From Stappia sp. ES.058 (GTDB lineage: Bacteria > Pseudomonadota > Alphaproteobacteria > Rhizobiales > Stappiaceae): a stretch of 64,000 bases of DNA. The stretch covers positions 992,001 to 1,056,000 of the forward strand of contig NZ_LT629784.1 of the NCBI RefSeq assembly GCF_900105595.1, read 5' to 3'. Positions 38,470 through 46,455 of this stretch are shown piece by piece. Every line of letters begins with the position of its first letter. Positions within the stretch are counted from its first letter, which is position 1. The notes below the pieces were generated by a model. It saw nothing but the letters and a program-made list of their open reading frames with translations, was not told the origin of the DNA and searched no databases. Both the position numbers and the translations under genes were made by a program.

Positions 38470-39696
38470 TCAGTCGCCGCCGCGCGCGTTGACAAGAAGC
38501 TCTCCGGAAAACGGTTTCTGCGCGAGAATGGTTTCGACCCGATCGCCGATCACGTCGAGGCCCCCAAGCAGATTGTCGATGCCGGCGGCGGAGGGAGGAT
38601 TTGAATTCGGCAGGGCAACGAGCGCCGCGATCATCTTGTCCACGTTCGGGTAGTCTTCGATCGGCAGCACCTTGAGCAGGTCGATGGCTTGGGCGCGGGA
38701 TGCGCGGATCGACTGTTCCCGTCGCGGGACCACGCGCGGCACCATCAGTGTCGGCTTGTCGAAGGACAGGATCTCGCAAAAGGTGTTGTAGCCGCCCATT
38801 CCGACGATGGCCTTGGCGCCGGCCATGTAGGGCTCGATTGTCGGCAGGAAGCGCAGGATATGAACGTCGCGAAGGTGCTCCGCCCGCGACAGGAATTCGG
38901 TCGCCGAGGAAGCCGGCATGAAGGGCCCGAGCACGATCAGGGCGGGAAACAGCGGCTGGGTGCGGGCTTCATAGGCACGCATCACCCAGTCGACAAGCTC
39001 GACGCCGTCGCCGCCGCCGCCCGGCGTGACGAGAATATAGGGTTCGTCGTCGAAGGGCAGCGGTTCGGTGATTTTGGCATCGGCGGGAATGTCGCGGCGC
39101 AGATAGCCGGTGTTGGTCGCCTTGGCATGCACCGCGGCCGGGAGGTCCATGCCCGCCAGCGGGTCGTGCAGGTCGGGCGGTCCGTAGACCCAGATCTCGT
39201 CGTAGAGCCGCTCAAGCGCCGGGTCGACGTTCTTGCGGGTCCACTCCTCACGCAGGTGCGTGGGATCGTCCATTACGTCGCGCAGGCCGAGAACGAGCCG
39301 CGTCGTTCCGCGAGCCTTGAGCATCTCGAGCGTGCTCAGGATCTCGCCGCGCAGGCCGAGCGGTTCCTTGTCGACAATCAGGATATCGGGATCGAACACC
39401 TGTGCGGTGTGCTCGATGATCGAGGAGCGAATCGCCAGAATGTGCTCGATGTTGAGCGACAGCGAAAGCGGCGTGTATTCGCCGTTCCTGAGCTTGATGA
39501 CGCCTGGAATGCGGACGAAGTCGACGCGCGATCGGAATTCGAAACTGCCGATGATCGGGGATCCTGACAGGATCAGAACCGAGAGATCCTCGAATCGTTC
39601 TGTGAGCGCATGCGCGATCGTGCGGCAGCGCCGCAAGTGGCCCAGGCCAAAGGAATCATGGCTGTAAATCAGCACTTTCGGGGAAGTGTTAGTCAT
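38470..39696 (-). CDS. MurG-like glycosyltransferase, first gene of the operon
   Basis: A 408-residue GT28-type protein with the N-terminal motif YSHDSFGLGHLRRCRTIAHAL and the C-terminal GGYNTFCEILSFDKPTLMVPRV. These proteins resemble the UDP-sugar transferases MurG and the predicted glycosyltransferases of the same family in alphaproteobacteria. Its start at 39696 faces the divergent ABC transporter across 272 bases that carry a perfect palindrome. Acceptor unknown. Confidence 0.85.
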   Translation of the reverse strand: MTNTSPKVLIYSHDSFGLGHLRRCRTIAHALTERFEDLSVLILSGSPIIGSFEFRSRVDFVRIPGVIKLRNGEYTPLSLSLNIEHILAIRSSIIEHTAQVFDPDILIVDKEPLGLRGEILSTLEMLKARGTTRLVLGLRDVMDDPTHLREEWTRKNVDPALERLYDEIWVYGPPDLHDPLAGMDLPAAVHAKATNTGYLRRDIPADAKITEPLPFDDEPYILVTPGGGGDGVELVDWVMRAYEARTQPLFPALIVLGPFMPASSATEFLSRAEHLRDVHILRFLPTIEPYMAGAKAIVGMGGYNTFCEILSFDKPTLMVPRVVPRREQSIRASRAQAIDLLKVLPIEDYPNVDKMIAALVALPNSNPPSAAGIDNLLGGLDVIGDRVETILAQKPFSGELLVNARGGD

Positions 39697-39868
39697 TCGG
39701 CCCCACTCGGTCAGCGCAACCAGCGTACAGCACGACCACGCATCCCTTCACACCCTATTGCTCTATCTCCGGCGCCAGCATGATGCAAGGCCGTTGCGTT
39801 TCGGGTGTCGTGCGAAGCGAGGTCCGCAGACCCTCCCGCAGACGGTCGCATGCCTGGAATGCGATCAT

Positions 39869-39888
39869 CGTCAAAAGTGCTTTTGACG
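39869..39888. promoter_or_regulatory. Perfect 9+2+9 palindrome between divergent operons
   Basis: CGTCAAAAG-TG-CTTTTGACG is a perfect inverted repeat with a two-base centre in the 272-base divergent promoter region. It lies 81 bases upstream of the ABC gene and 173 bases upstream of the glycosyltransferase operon. It looks like a dimeric regulator's operator; the regulator is unknown. The rest of the intergenic stretch shows nothing else clear. Confidence 0.5.
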
Positions 39889-39968
39889 TGAACTGGCGCT
39901 TTCAAACCATCACGTTATGATGCAACAAAGGCGAGATCGACAAACGCCGGGCGGACGCGCAAACCATT

Positions 39969-42572
39969 ATGGAAAAAAGCCTCTTCAGGTTTATCTGGCA
40001 GTACAGCAAGAGGCAGCAGGTCGTTATCCTGCTGATCACCGTGCTGTCCTATCCGGTGAGTTACATCCTCCTGGAGCTGCCCAAGCTGATTGTCAACGAC
40101 GCGATCCAGGGCGAACTGTTTCCCCGGGAGGTCCTTGGGTTCGAGTTCGACCAGATCTCCTATCTCGTCCTGTTGTGTTTCGTGTTTCTCGGCCTTGTGG
40201 TGGTCTCGAACGGCATCAAGCTCGTCCTGAACGTCTACAAGGGACGTCTGGGCGAACGCATGCTTCGGCGCCTCAGGTTTGAGCTGTTCCAGCGTGTGCT
40301 GAGGTTCCGCCTTCCGCATTTCAAAAAAGTGAGTTCGGGCGAGATCATTCCGATGATCACCTCCGAAGTTGAGGACGTCGGCGGCTTCATCGGCGAAGCG
40401 GTGGCACTGCCTGCCTATCAGGGCGGTATGCTCGCGGTCCAGATCGGCTTCATCTTCATGCAGGATCCGCTTTTGGGGCTGGCGGCGATTTCGTCCTACC
40501 CGATGCAGGCCTACATCATCCCCAAGCTGCAGAAAAAGGTCATTCTGCTGTCGCGGCAAAGGGTGCGTAATGTTCGTGTGATTGCCGACAAAATCGGGGA
40601 AAGCATCACCGGCGTTTCCGAAATTCATGCGAACGACGCGTCAGCCTGGCATTCGGCCGACCTTTCCGATCGTCTCTACGCTAACTACAAGATTCGTTTC
40701 AAAATATTCAACTGGAAATACTTCATAAAGTTCTTGAATAACTTCATGAACCAGTTGACGCCGTTTTTGTTCTACCTGATCGGCGGTTGGCTGGTGATCG
40801 AGGGCAACCTGTCGATCGGCGCGCTTCTTGCCGTGATCGCCGCCTACAAGGACCTTGCCGGTCCCTGGAAGGAATTGCTCGCCTATTACCAGATGGTCGC
40901 CGATGTCGACGTGAAGTACCAAACGGTCGTGGAAAATTTCGATCCGCCGGACATCTACCCCGTGACGCGTCTCGTCACGGACGAGCCCGAGCCGCTATAC
41001 GGCGCTCTTGCGCTGAAGAATGTCAGCGTTTCGGGCGGAGCTGCGGGCCAGGAAGCCTTCGATGTGTCGCTGACCGTCGAGCCGGACCGGCACCTTGCGG
41101 TCATCGGTCCGGACGGCTCCGGTCGATCCGAGGTGCTGCAGCTCGCGGCGGGATTGCTTGGTCCGACCAGCGGACGGGTCGAAATCGGCGGGCGAAATCT
41201 CGAGACGTTGAGCGAATCCGTGCTCGGCCGGCAGATCGCGTATGTCGGACCGGCGGTGCATGTCTGGACCGGAACGGTGCGCGACAACATCTTCTACGGA
41301 TTGCGGCACAGGCCCCTGCGTCCGCCTGAGCGGACCGGCGATCACAAGGCGGAATACGCCCGCCGGCTCTCCGAGGCGCAACTGACCAGCAATCCGCAAT
41401 ATGACATCGAGGCGGAATGGGAGGATCTGGACGCGGTCGAGTGTTCGGATATGGATGAACTCGCCGAGCGCGCCCTGGCCCTGATCGAGGTCACCGGTCT
41501 TGCAGCGGATGTGTTTCGCATGGGATTGCAGGCGACCATCGATCCGGAGTGGCAGCCGGAGTTCGCGGACTCGATTCTGGCCGCGCGTCGGGCGCTCGCC
41601 GACCGGGTCGCGAATGACGAACGCTTTTCCGCGATGATCGAGCTCTGGCAGATCGACCGGTTCAACAACAGCGCCAGCATTGCCGAGAATCTGCTGTTCG
41701 CGGCGCCCGCGGATCCGGCCATCGGGATCGACACCCTGGCATCCGATCCCGATATCGATGCGGCCTTGAAGGATTCGGGTCTCCACGCGCGGCTGGTTGA
41801 GATAGGTCAGAAGATCGCCGAGACGATGGTCGAACTCTTCGCCAATATCAGTGACGATTCCGGTCTGCTGGGCGATTACTCGTTTATCACGCAGGACGAG
41901 TTGCCCGAATTCGAGCGGATCCTGCGGGCCGGGAAGTCCGGTTCGGGCAAGGGCGGACTGACGCCGACCGATGAACAGCGACTGATCGGCCTTGCCTTCA
42001 AGCTGATCCCCGCCCGGCACCGTCTCGGCGTTCTCGACGATGACATGCGTGGCGAGATCGTTGCTGCCCGTGCCACATTCCACAAGCGCATGGATGAGGC
42101 GGAACGCCGTTTCGTCGTGTTCGATCGCGATCGCTTCGTCGCGCCGATGACCATCGAGGACAATCTGCTGTTCGGGCGGCCGCGGGTCGACCGGCGGGAT
42201 GCGCGCGAGAAGATCGACACGGTGATCCGCGCGTTGGTCGATGAGATGGAGTTGCGCCGCCCGATCATTCGTGCGGGACTGGGCTTCCATGTGGGCGTGG
42301 CCGGGTCGCGGCTTTCGGCAGGCCAGCGTCGGCGCGTCGCGTTGGTGCGCGCGCTGATGAAGAATGCGCCGGTTACGATCCTCGACGAGACGGCGACGGG
42401 AAACAGCGACGACGAAAAGGCGCTGCGCAAGGTGATCCGCGAGGAACTCGAAGGGCGCATGCTGTTGTTCGGCGCGTCGAATTTGATCGTCGCGGAGGAA
42501 TTCGACCATAGTATCGTGATGAACCAGGGACGGGTGACGGAGAGCGCGTCGGGAGACAACGATGCCGATTGA
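39969..42572 (+). CDS. Atypical ABC exporter-like protein with expanded, degenerate ATPase domain
   Basis: An 867-residue half-transporter. Residues about 1-330 form the ABC exporter membrane domain with around six helices. The ATPase domain follows. Its Walker A at 380-387 reads GPDGSGRS, with arginine R386 where the lysine belongs. The signature LSAGQ is at 782-786, about 400 residues after Walker A instead of the usual 100-130. Walker B is VTILDE at 802-807. The H-loop histidine seems replaced by serine in FGASNLIVAEEFDHS. The insert of about 280 residues repeats a post-Q-loop-like motif: DNIFYG (N440), ENLLFA (N574), DNLLFG (N732). It heads a run with cyclic-nucleotide signalling genes. 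Substrate unknown; a glycolipid or glycan is inference from the divergent operon. Confidence 0.85.
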   Translation: MEKSLFRFIWQYSKRQQVVILLITVLSYPVSYILLELPKLIVNDAIQGELFPREVLGFEFDQISYLVLLCFVFLGLVVVSNGIKLVLNVYKGRLGERMLRRLRFELFQRVLRFRLPHFKKVSSGEIIPMITSEVEDVGGFIGEAVALPAYQGGMLAVQIGFIFMQDPLLGLAAISSYPMQAYIIPKLQKKVILLSRQRVRNVRVIADKIGESITGVSEIHANDASAWHSADLSDRLYANYKIRFKIFNWKYFIKFLNNFMNQLTPFLFYLIGGWLVIEGNLSIGALLAVIAAYKDLAGPWKELLAYYQMVADVDVKYQTVVENFDPPDIYPVTRLVTDEPEPLYGALALKNVSVSGGAAGQEAFDVSLTVEPDRHLAVIGPDGSGRSEVLQLAAGLLGPTSGRVEIGGRNLETLSESVLGRQIAYVGPAVHVWTGTVRDNIFYGLRHRPLRPPERTGDHKAEYARRLSEAQLTSNPQYDIEAEWEDLDAVECSDMDELAERALALIEVTGLAADVFRMGLQATIDPEWQPEFADSILAARRALADRVANDERFSAMIELWQIDRFNNSASIAENLLFAAPADPAIGIDTLASDPDIDAALKDSGLHARLVEIGQKIAETMVELFANISDDSGLLGDYSFITQDELPEFERILRAGKSGSGKGGLTPTDEQRLIGLAFKLIPARHRLGVLDDDMRGEIVAARATFHKRMDEAERRFVVFDRDRFVAPMTIEDNLLFGRPRVDRRDAREKIDTVIRALVDEMELRRPIIRAGLGFHVGVAGSRLSAGQRRRVALVRALMKNAPVTILDETATGNSDDEKALRKVIREELEGRMLLFGASNLIVAEEFDHSIVMNQGRVTESASGDNDAD

Positions 42573-42665
42573 CCCGGTTTTTGCTCTCCGTTCCCGATCA
42601 TATCGACAGACCCCACTGGCGGCAGGCAGCGACAGCGACGTGCCGCCGGGGCCGAAGGAGGATCC

Positions 42666-43124
42666 GTGACCCTAGATGCGGAAGTTGACGCCCTGCGTCG
42701 CGTGCCATTGTTCCGCGGCATCGACGCGACCAAACTGAGGCTGCTGGCCTTCATTTCCGACCGGACGCATTTTGCGCCCGGCGAGGAGTTGTGCCGTCAG
42801 GGAGAAGAAGGCGATTCTGCCTTCATCATCCTTGAAGGGGAGGCAGACATCCGCGTCCATACCCCTGACGGGGAAAAGACCGTGGCCCGGCTCGGGCAAC
42901 ATTCCATCGTTGGCGAAATCGCCATCCTGTGCGACGTTCCGCGAACCGCGACGGTGGTGGCGGGATCCGAAATGGACGTCCTCACCGTGTCGAAGGACGA
43001 CTTTCTCCGATTGCTCAAGGAGTTTCCGGACATGTCGCTTGAAGTCATGCGCACGCTTGCGCAGCGTCTTGAACGCACGACGCAGGATCTCGCGGCGCAA
43101 AAGGCGTCCGGCACGGCAGCTTGA
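42666..43124 (+). CDS. Stand-alone cyclic-nucleotide-binding domain protein
   Basis: A 152-residue protein that is essentially one CNB domain. The phosphate-binding cassette GEIAILCDVPRTATV matches the PKA/CRP type, keeping the glutamate and arginine that hold the ribose and cyclic phosphate, so cAMP or cGMP binding is likely. A short C-terminal helix follows; there is no DNA-binding domain. GTG start at 42666. It sits 93 bases after the ABC gene and 14 bases before the MBL hydrolase, so it may be a regulatory subunit of one of them. Confidence 0.88.
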   Translation: MTLDAEVDALRRVPLFRGIDATKLRLLAFISDRTHFAPGEELCRQGEEGDSAFIILEGEADIRVHTPDGEKTVARLGQHSIVGEIAILCDVPRTATVVAGSEMDVLTVSKDDFLRLLKEFPDMSLEVMRTLAQRLERTTQDLAAQKASGTAA

Positions 43125-43138
43125 GGCGAGGAAATCGA

Positions 43139-43960
43139 GTGTCGCAGTTGTCGTTGAAATTGTGGGGTGTGCGCGGATCGACGCCCACGCCGGGTGCCGG
43201 CACCCTCCGTTATGGCGGGGAAACCACCTGTTTCGAATTTCGCGCCGGAGAAGATGCCATCCTGATCGATTGTGGATCGGGTGCCCGAAATCTCGGTGTG
43301 GAGCTTCATGCCGCGCCTCCGCGCGCCTTCGACCTGTTCTTCACCCACACGCATCTTGATCACATTTGCGGCCTGCCGTTTTTCACCCCGGCCTATGACG
43401 ACCGCTTCTCGATCACCGCCTGGGCTGGACATTTCGCCGACCGGTCCGGGCTTATGGACATCATCTGCCGGATCATGTCGCCTCCGATCTTTCCCGTCGC
43501 CGCCAACAAGCTCCGGGCGGTGTCCTTTCGCAATTTCCGGTCCGGGGACACGGTCGAACGCGGAGACGGCATCGCGCTGCGGACGGTTGCACTCAATCAC
43601 CCCGGCGGGGCCACCGGATATCGATTGGACCATTTCGGGAAGTCCATCTGCATCATCACCGATCATGAGCATGGCAACGCCGAGATCGACAAGGCCGTGC
43701 GGCGGTTCGTCGAGGGGGCGGATGTGATGATCTACGATGCCATGTACACGGATGCCGAATATGACCGCTTTGTCGGGTGGGGGCATTCGACCTGGCAAAA
43801 GGGCGTGGAACTGGCGTTGGATGCCGGCGTCGCCTGCCCGGTTCTATTTCACCATGACCCGCGTCGGACGGACGACGAGCTTGATGCCATTGGCGAGGCT
43901 GCCGCAAAGCGTCATCCCGGGACGCTTGTGGCGCGTGAAGGGATGGTGCTGAACCCGTAA
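43139..43960 (+). CDS. MBL-fold metallo-hydrolase
   Basis: A 273-residue metallo-beta-lactamase-fold protein with the metal motif FTHTHLDHICGLPFF (HxHxDH), the TDHEHG histidine, and later metal ligands in the FHHDPRRTDDE region. The N-terminal KLWGVRGSTPTPG is typical of a ribonuclease Z/phosphodiesterase-like subgroup. With a cyclase and a CNB protein beside it, a cyclic-nucleotide phosphodiesterase is one possible role, but this is inference. GTG start at 43139, chosen over a TTG upstream. Confidence 0.85.
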   Translation: MSQLSLKLWGVRGSTPTPGAGTLRYGGETTCFEFRAGEDAILIDCGSGARNLGVELHAAPPRAFDLFFTHTHLDHICGLPFFTPAYDDRFSITAWAGHFADRSGLMDIICRIMSPPIFPVAANKLRAVSFRNFRSGDTVERGDGIALRTVALNHPGGATGYRLDHFGKSICIITDHEHGNAEIDKAVRRFVEGADVMIYDAMYTDAEYDRFVGWGHSTWQKGVELALDAGVACPVLFHHDPRRTDDELDAIGEAAAKRHPGTLVAREGMVLNP

Positions 43961-44092
43961 TGCCCGATCACGTCGCGGTGATGCCGTCAGGCGTGACTTG
44001 CCGGCGAACCGCTTTGCGCCCTTCATGATCGCATCGCTCCCGATTGCCTTCGAGCGGCGGGAGCGGCGCACGCGAACCATCGGAGATGCGAC

Positions 44093-45472
44093 GTGGACAA
44101 AGGCAAGGCGGTTGTGCCGGTTCCGCACCCGGGCGGCTTGGTCGGGTACATTCTGCGCGGCGGGCCCAGGCAGGACGGGATTCCGGAGCGGGTGCGCGCC
44201 GAGATCCGCATGCGTGAAGACAGTGCCGAACGTCTCATCGGCTGGGCGCAGCTTGCCATGGTGGTGTTCTTTGCTGCGCTCTATTCCCTCGCTCCCCGCG
44301 CAGAAGGCGCGGACGGCTTCAATTTCGTGCCGCTGGCCCTGGCCGCGTATTTTCTTTTCACGGTCCTGCGCGTCGGTCTGTCATACCGGTTTTCCTTGCC
44401 CGCATGGTATCTTGTTGTCTCGATCATGGTCGACGTGGCGCTTCTGTGCGCCCTGATTTTCTCTTTCCACATCCAGTACGGCCAACACCCGACCTTTTTT
44501 CTCAAAGCGCCGACCCTGATGTATCTGTTCATCTTTATTTCGCTCAGGGCCCTGCGGTTCGACCCCCGTTTCGTCTTGATCACGGGTCTCGTGGGCGTGG
44601 TCGGCTGGCTTGCGCTCGTCGCCTATGCGGTGACCGCGGACATGGGCGAGATGCGTATCACCCGCAACTACGTCGAATATCTGACTTCCAATGCGATCCT
44701 TATCGGAGCGGAACTCGACAAGACGATCATCATCCTCGGCGTGACCCTCTTTCTCTCCGTGGCCTTGTATCGGGGACGACAGGTGCTGTTCGATTCCGTT
44801 CGCGATCACGCGGCGGCGGAGGACCTCAAACGGTTCTTTGCCCCCGAGGTCGCCCATACCATCACCGATGCCGAGGAAGCGTTGACTGCAGGGCGTGGAG
44901 ATGTCCGCAACGTCGCGGTGATGTTCGTCGACATTCGCGGCTTCACCCGCACCGCCGCATCCCTGTCTCCGGCGACGGTGATGCAGGTGCTTGCCTGCTA
45001 CCAGGAAGACGTGCTGGCTCTGATTTCCGTGCACGGCGGCCGGGTCGATAAATTCCTTGGCGACGGAATTCTGGCAACATTCGGTGCCGTGGAGGCAAGC
45101 GAAACTGCTGCTGCGGATGCCTTGCGGGCCGCCAGCGGCCTGACCGGCGCTGTCGACCGTCTTGCGCCGCGCGCGATTGCCTGCGGATGGCCGGAGACCT
45201 TGCGTGTCGGTGGCGCCGTGACATATGGCGCGGTGACCGTCGGTGTGGTGGGGGCGGGGAACCGTCTTGAGTTCACCGTGATCGGCGACGCGGTCAACCG
45301 GGCGGCAAAGCTTGAGGATGCCAACAAGGCGCAGGAAACACGGGTGCTGACGGATATGGAGACCCTGGCGGCCGCGCGGCTCCAGGGATATCAGGAACTC
45401 CCGCTCGATCTGCGGCGCGCTCAGGGCGTGGCCGGACTTGCCCAACCGGTCGATCTGGTCGTGCTGGCGTGA
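44093..45472 (+). CDS. Integral-membrane class III adenylate cyclase
   Basis: A 459-residue protein. The N-terminal half has about six hydrophobic helices (between residues 45 and 230), with no recognisable periplasmic sensor. The C-terminal cyclase domain has the metal aspartate in FVDIRGFT, the purine-site lysine in VDKFLGDGIL, and the aspartate in FTVIGDAVN followed by the transition-state arginine (NRAAKL), so it should use ATP. GTG start at 44093. Last gene of the transporter/CNB/MBL/cyclase run. Confidence 0.9.
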   Translation: MDKGKAVVPVPHPGGLVGYILRGGPRQDGIPERVRAEIRMREDSAERLIGWAQLAMVVFFAALYSLAPRAEGADGFNFVPLALAAYFLFTVLRVGLSYRFSLPAWYLVVSIMVDVALLCALIFSFHIQYGQHPTFFLKAPTLMYLFIFISLRALRFDPRFVLITGLVGVVGWLALVAYAVTADMGEMRITRNYVEYLTSNAILIGAELDKTIIILGVTLFLSVALYRGRQVLFDSVRDHAAAEDLKRFFAPEVAHTITDAEEALTAGRGDVRNVAVMFVDIRGFTRTAASLSPATVMQVLACYQEDVLALISVHGGRVDKFLGDGILATFGAVEASETAAADALRAASGLTGAVDRLAPRAIACGWPETLRVGGAVTYGAVTVGVVGAGNRLEFTVIGDAVNRAAKLEDANKAQETRVLTDMETLAAARLQGYQELPLDLRRAQGVAGLAQPVDLVVLA

Positions 45473-45568
45473 GGGGCACTTGACCGCCTTTGCGCTTCCT
45501 GCCACCTGTCACCGGCGACTGCACCGCGCGGATGGTGCGAGTGTCGGGACGACAACTGGAGAGTACGC

Positions 45569-46336
45569 ATGAAATTGGGGGAAGGCATTTCGGCCGTGGT
45601 AACGGGCGGCGCATCTGGTCTCGGGGCTGCAACGGCCCGTCGCCTGGCGGCTGCCGGTGTGAAGGTCACGCTGTTCGACATGAACGTCGAGGCGGGCGAG
45701 GCTGTCGCCAGGGACATCGGTGGAGCTTTCGTGGCCGTCGATGTTACCAGCGAAGACAGCGTCACAAAGGGGTTTGCCGCCGCCCGCGAGCACTTTGGCG
45801 TGGAACGGATCCTGGTCAATTGCGCCGGCATTGCGCCGGTGGCGAAGACCACGTCGCGTGGCGAGCCACACCCCATGGACATGTTCGAAAAGGTGATCGC
45901 CGTCAATCTCGTCGGCACGTTCCGCTGCATTGCGCATTCCTCGACCGCGATGACCGCACTCGGTCCGGTGACCGATGACGGTGAGCGCGGGGTGATCGTC
46001 TCGACGGCGTCTGTCGCCGCTTTCGACGGCCAGATCGGGCAGGTTGCCTATGCGGCATCGAAGGGCGGCGTTGCCGCCGCAACCCTGCCGATTGCACGGG
46101 ACCTTTCGAAGTCGGGTGTGCGTGTCATGACGATTGCCCCCGGCCTGTTCGAAACGCCGATGCTGCTCGGATTGCCGGAAGATGTTCAGGCCTCCTTGGG
46201 CCAGCAGGTGCCGTTCCCCTCGCGCCTCGGCAAGCCCGACGAATACGCCAATCTTGTCGCCGCGATCATCGACAATCCGATGCTCAACGGCGAGACGATC
46301 CGCCTTGACGGGGCGATCCGAATGGCGCCGCGCTGA
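45569..46336 (+). CDS. SDR dehydrogenase, 3-hydroxyacyl-CoA dehydrogenase type II-like
   Basis: A 255-residue short-chain dehydrogenase. NAD-binding TGGASGLG motif, VNCAGIAP, and the catalytic tyrosine/lysine in GQVAYAASKGGVAA. The pattern and the GLFETPMLLGLPEDVQ loop match the HSD10 group that oxidises 2-methyl-3-hydroxybutyryl-CoA. Soluble. It is monocistronic: a strong terminator follows 18 bases later. Confidence 0.88.
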   Translation: MKLGEGISAVVTGGASGLGAATARRLAAAGVKVTLFDMNVEAGEAVARDIGGAFVAVDVTSEDSVTKGFAAAREHFGVERILVNCAGIAPVAKTTSRGEPHPMDMFEKVIAVNLVGTFRCIAHSSTAMTALGPVTDDGERGVIVSTASVAAFDGQIGQVAYAASKGGVAAATLPIARDLSKSGVRVMTIAPGLFETPMLLGLPEDVQASLGQQVPFPSRLGKPDEYANLVAAIIDNPMLNGETIRLDGAIRMAPR

Positions 46337-46353
46337 AGTGCGAGCCTTTCAAG

Positions 46354-46386
46354 AGAGCGGTCCGGATAAGAAGAACGGACCGCTCT
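46354..46386 (+). terminator. Rho-independent terminator after the SDR gene
   Basis: AGAGCGGTCCG and CGGACCGCTCT form a perfect eleven-pair stem with an eleven-base loop, followed by ATTTGATT. Ends transcription of the SDR gene before the DUF418 protein. Confidence 0.75.
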
Positions 46387-46455
46387 ATTTGATTGTGCGA
46401 CTCATTGTTTGGTTGTAAACACGCGCGATCGTCTCCGTTTTCTGGAAATTCGCAA

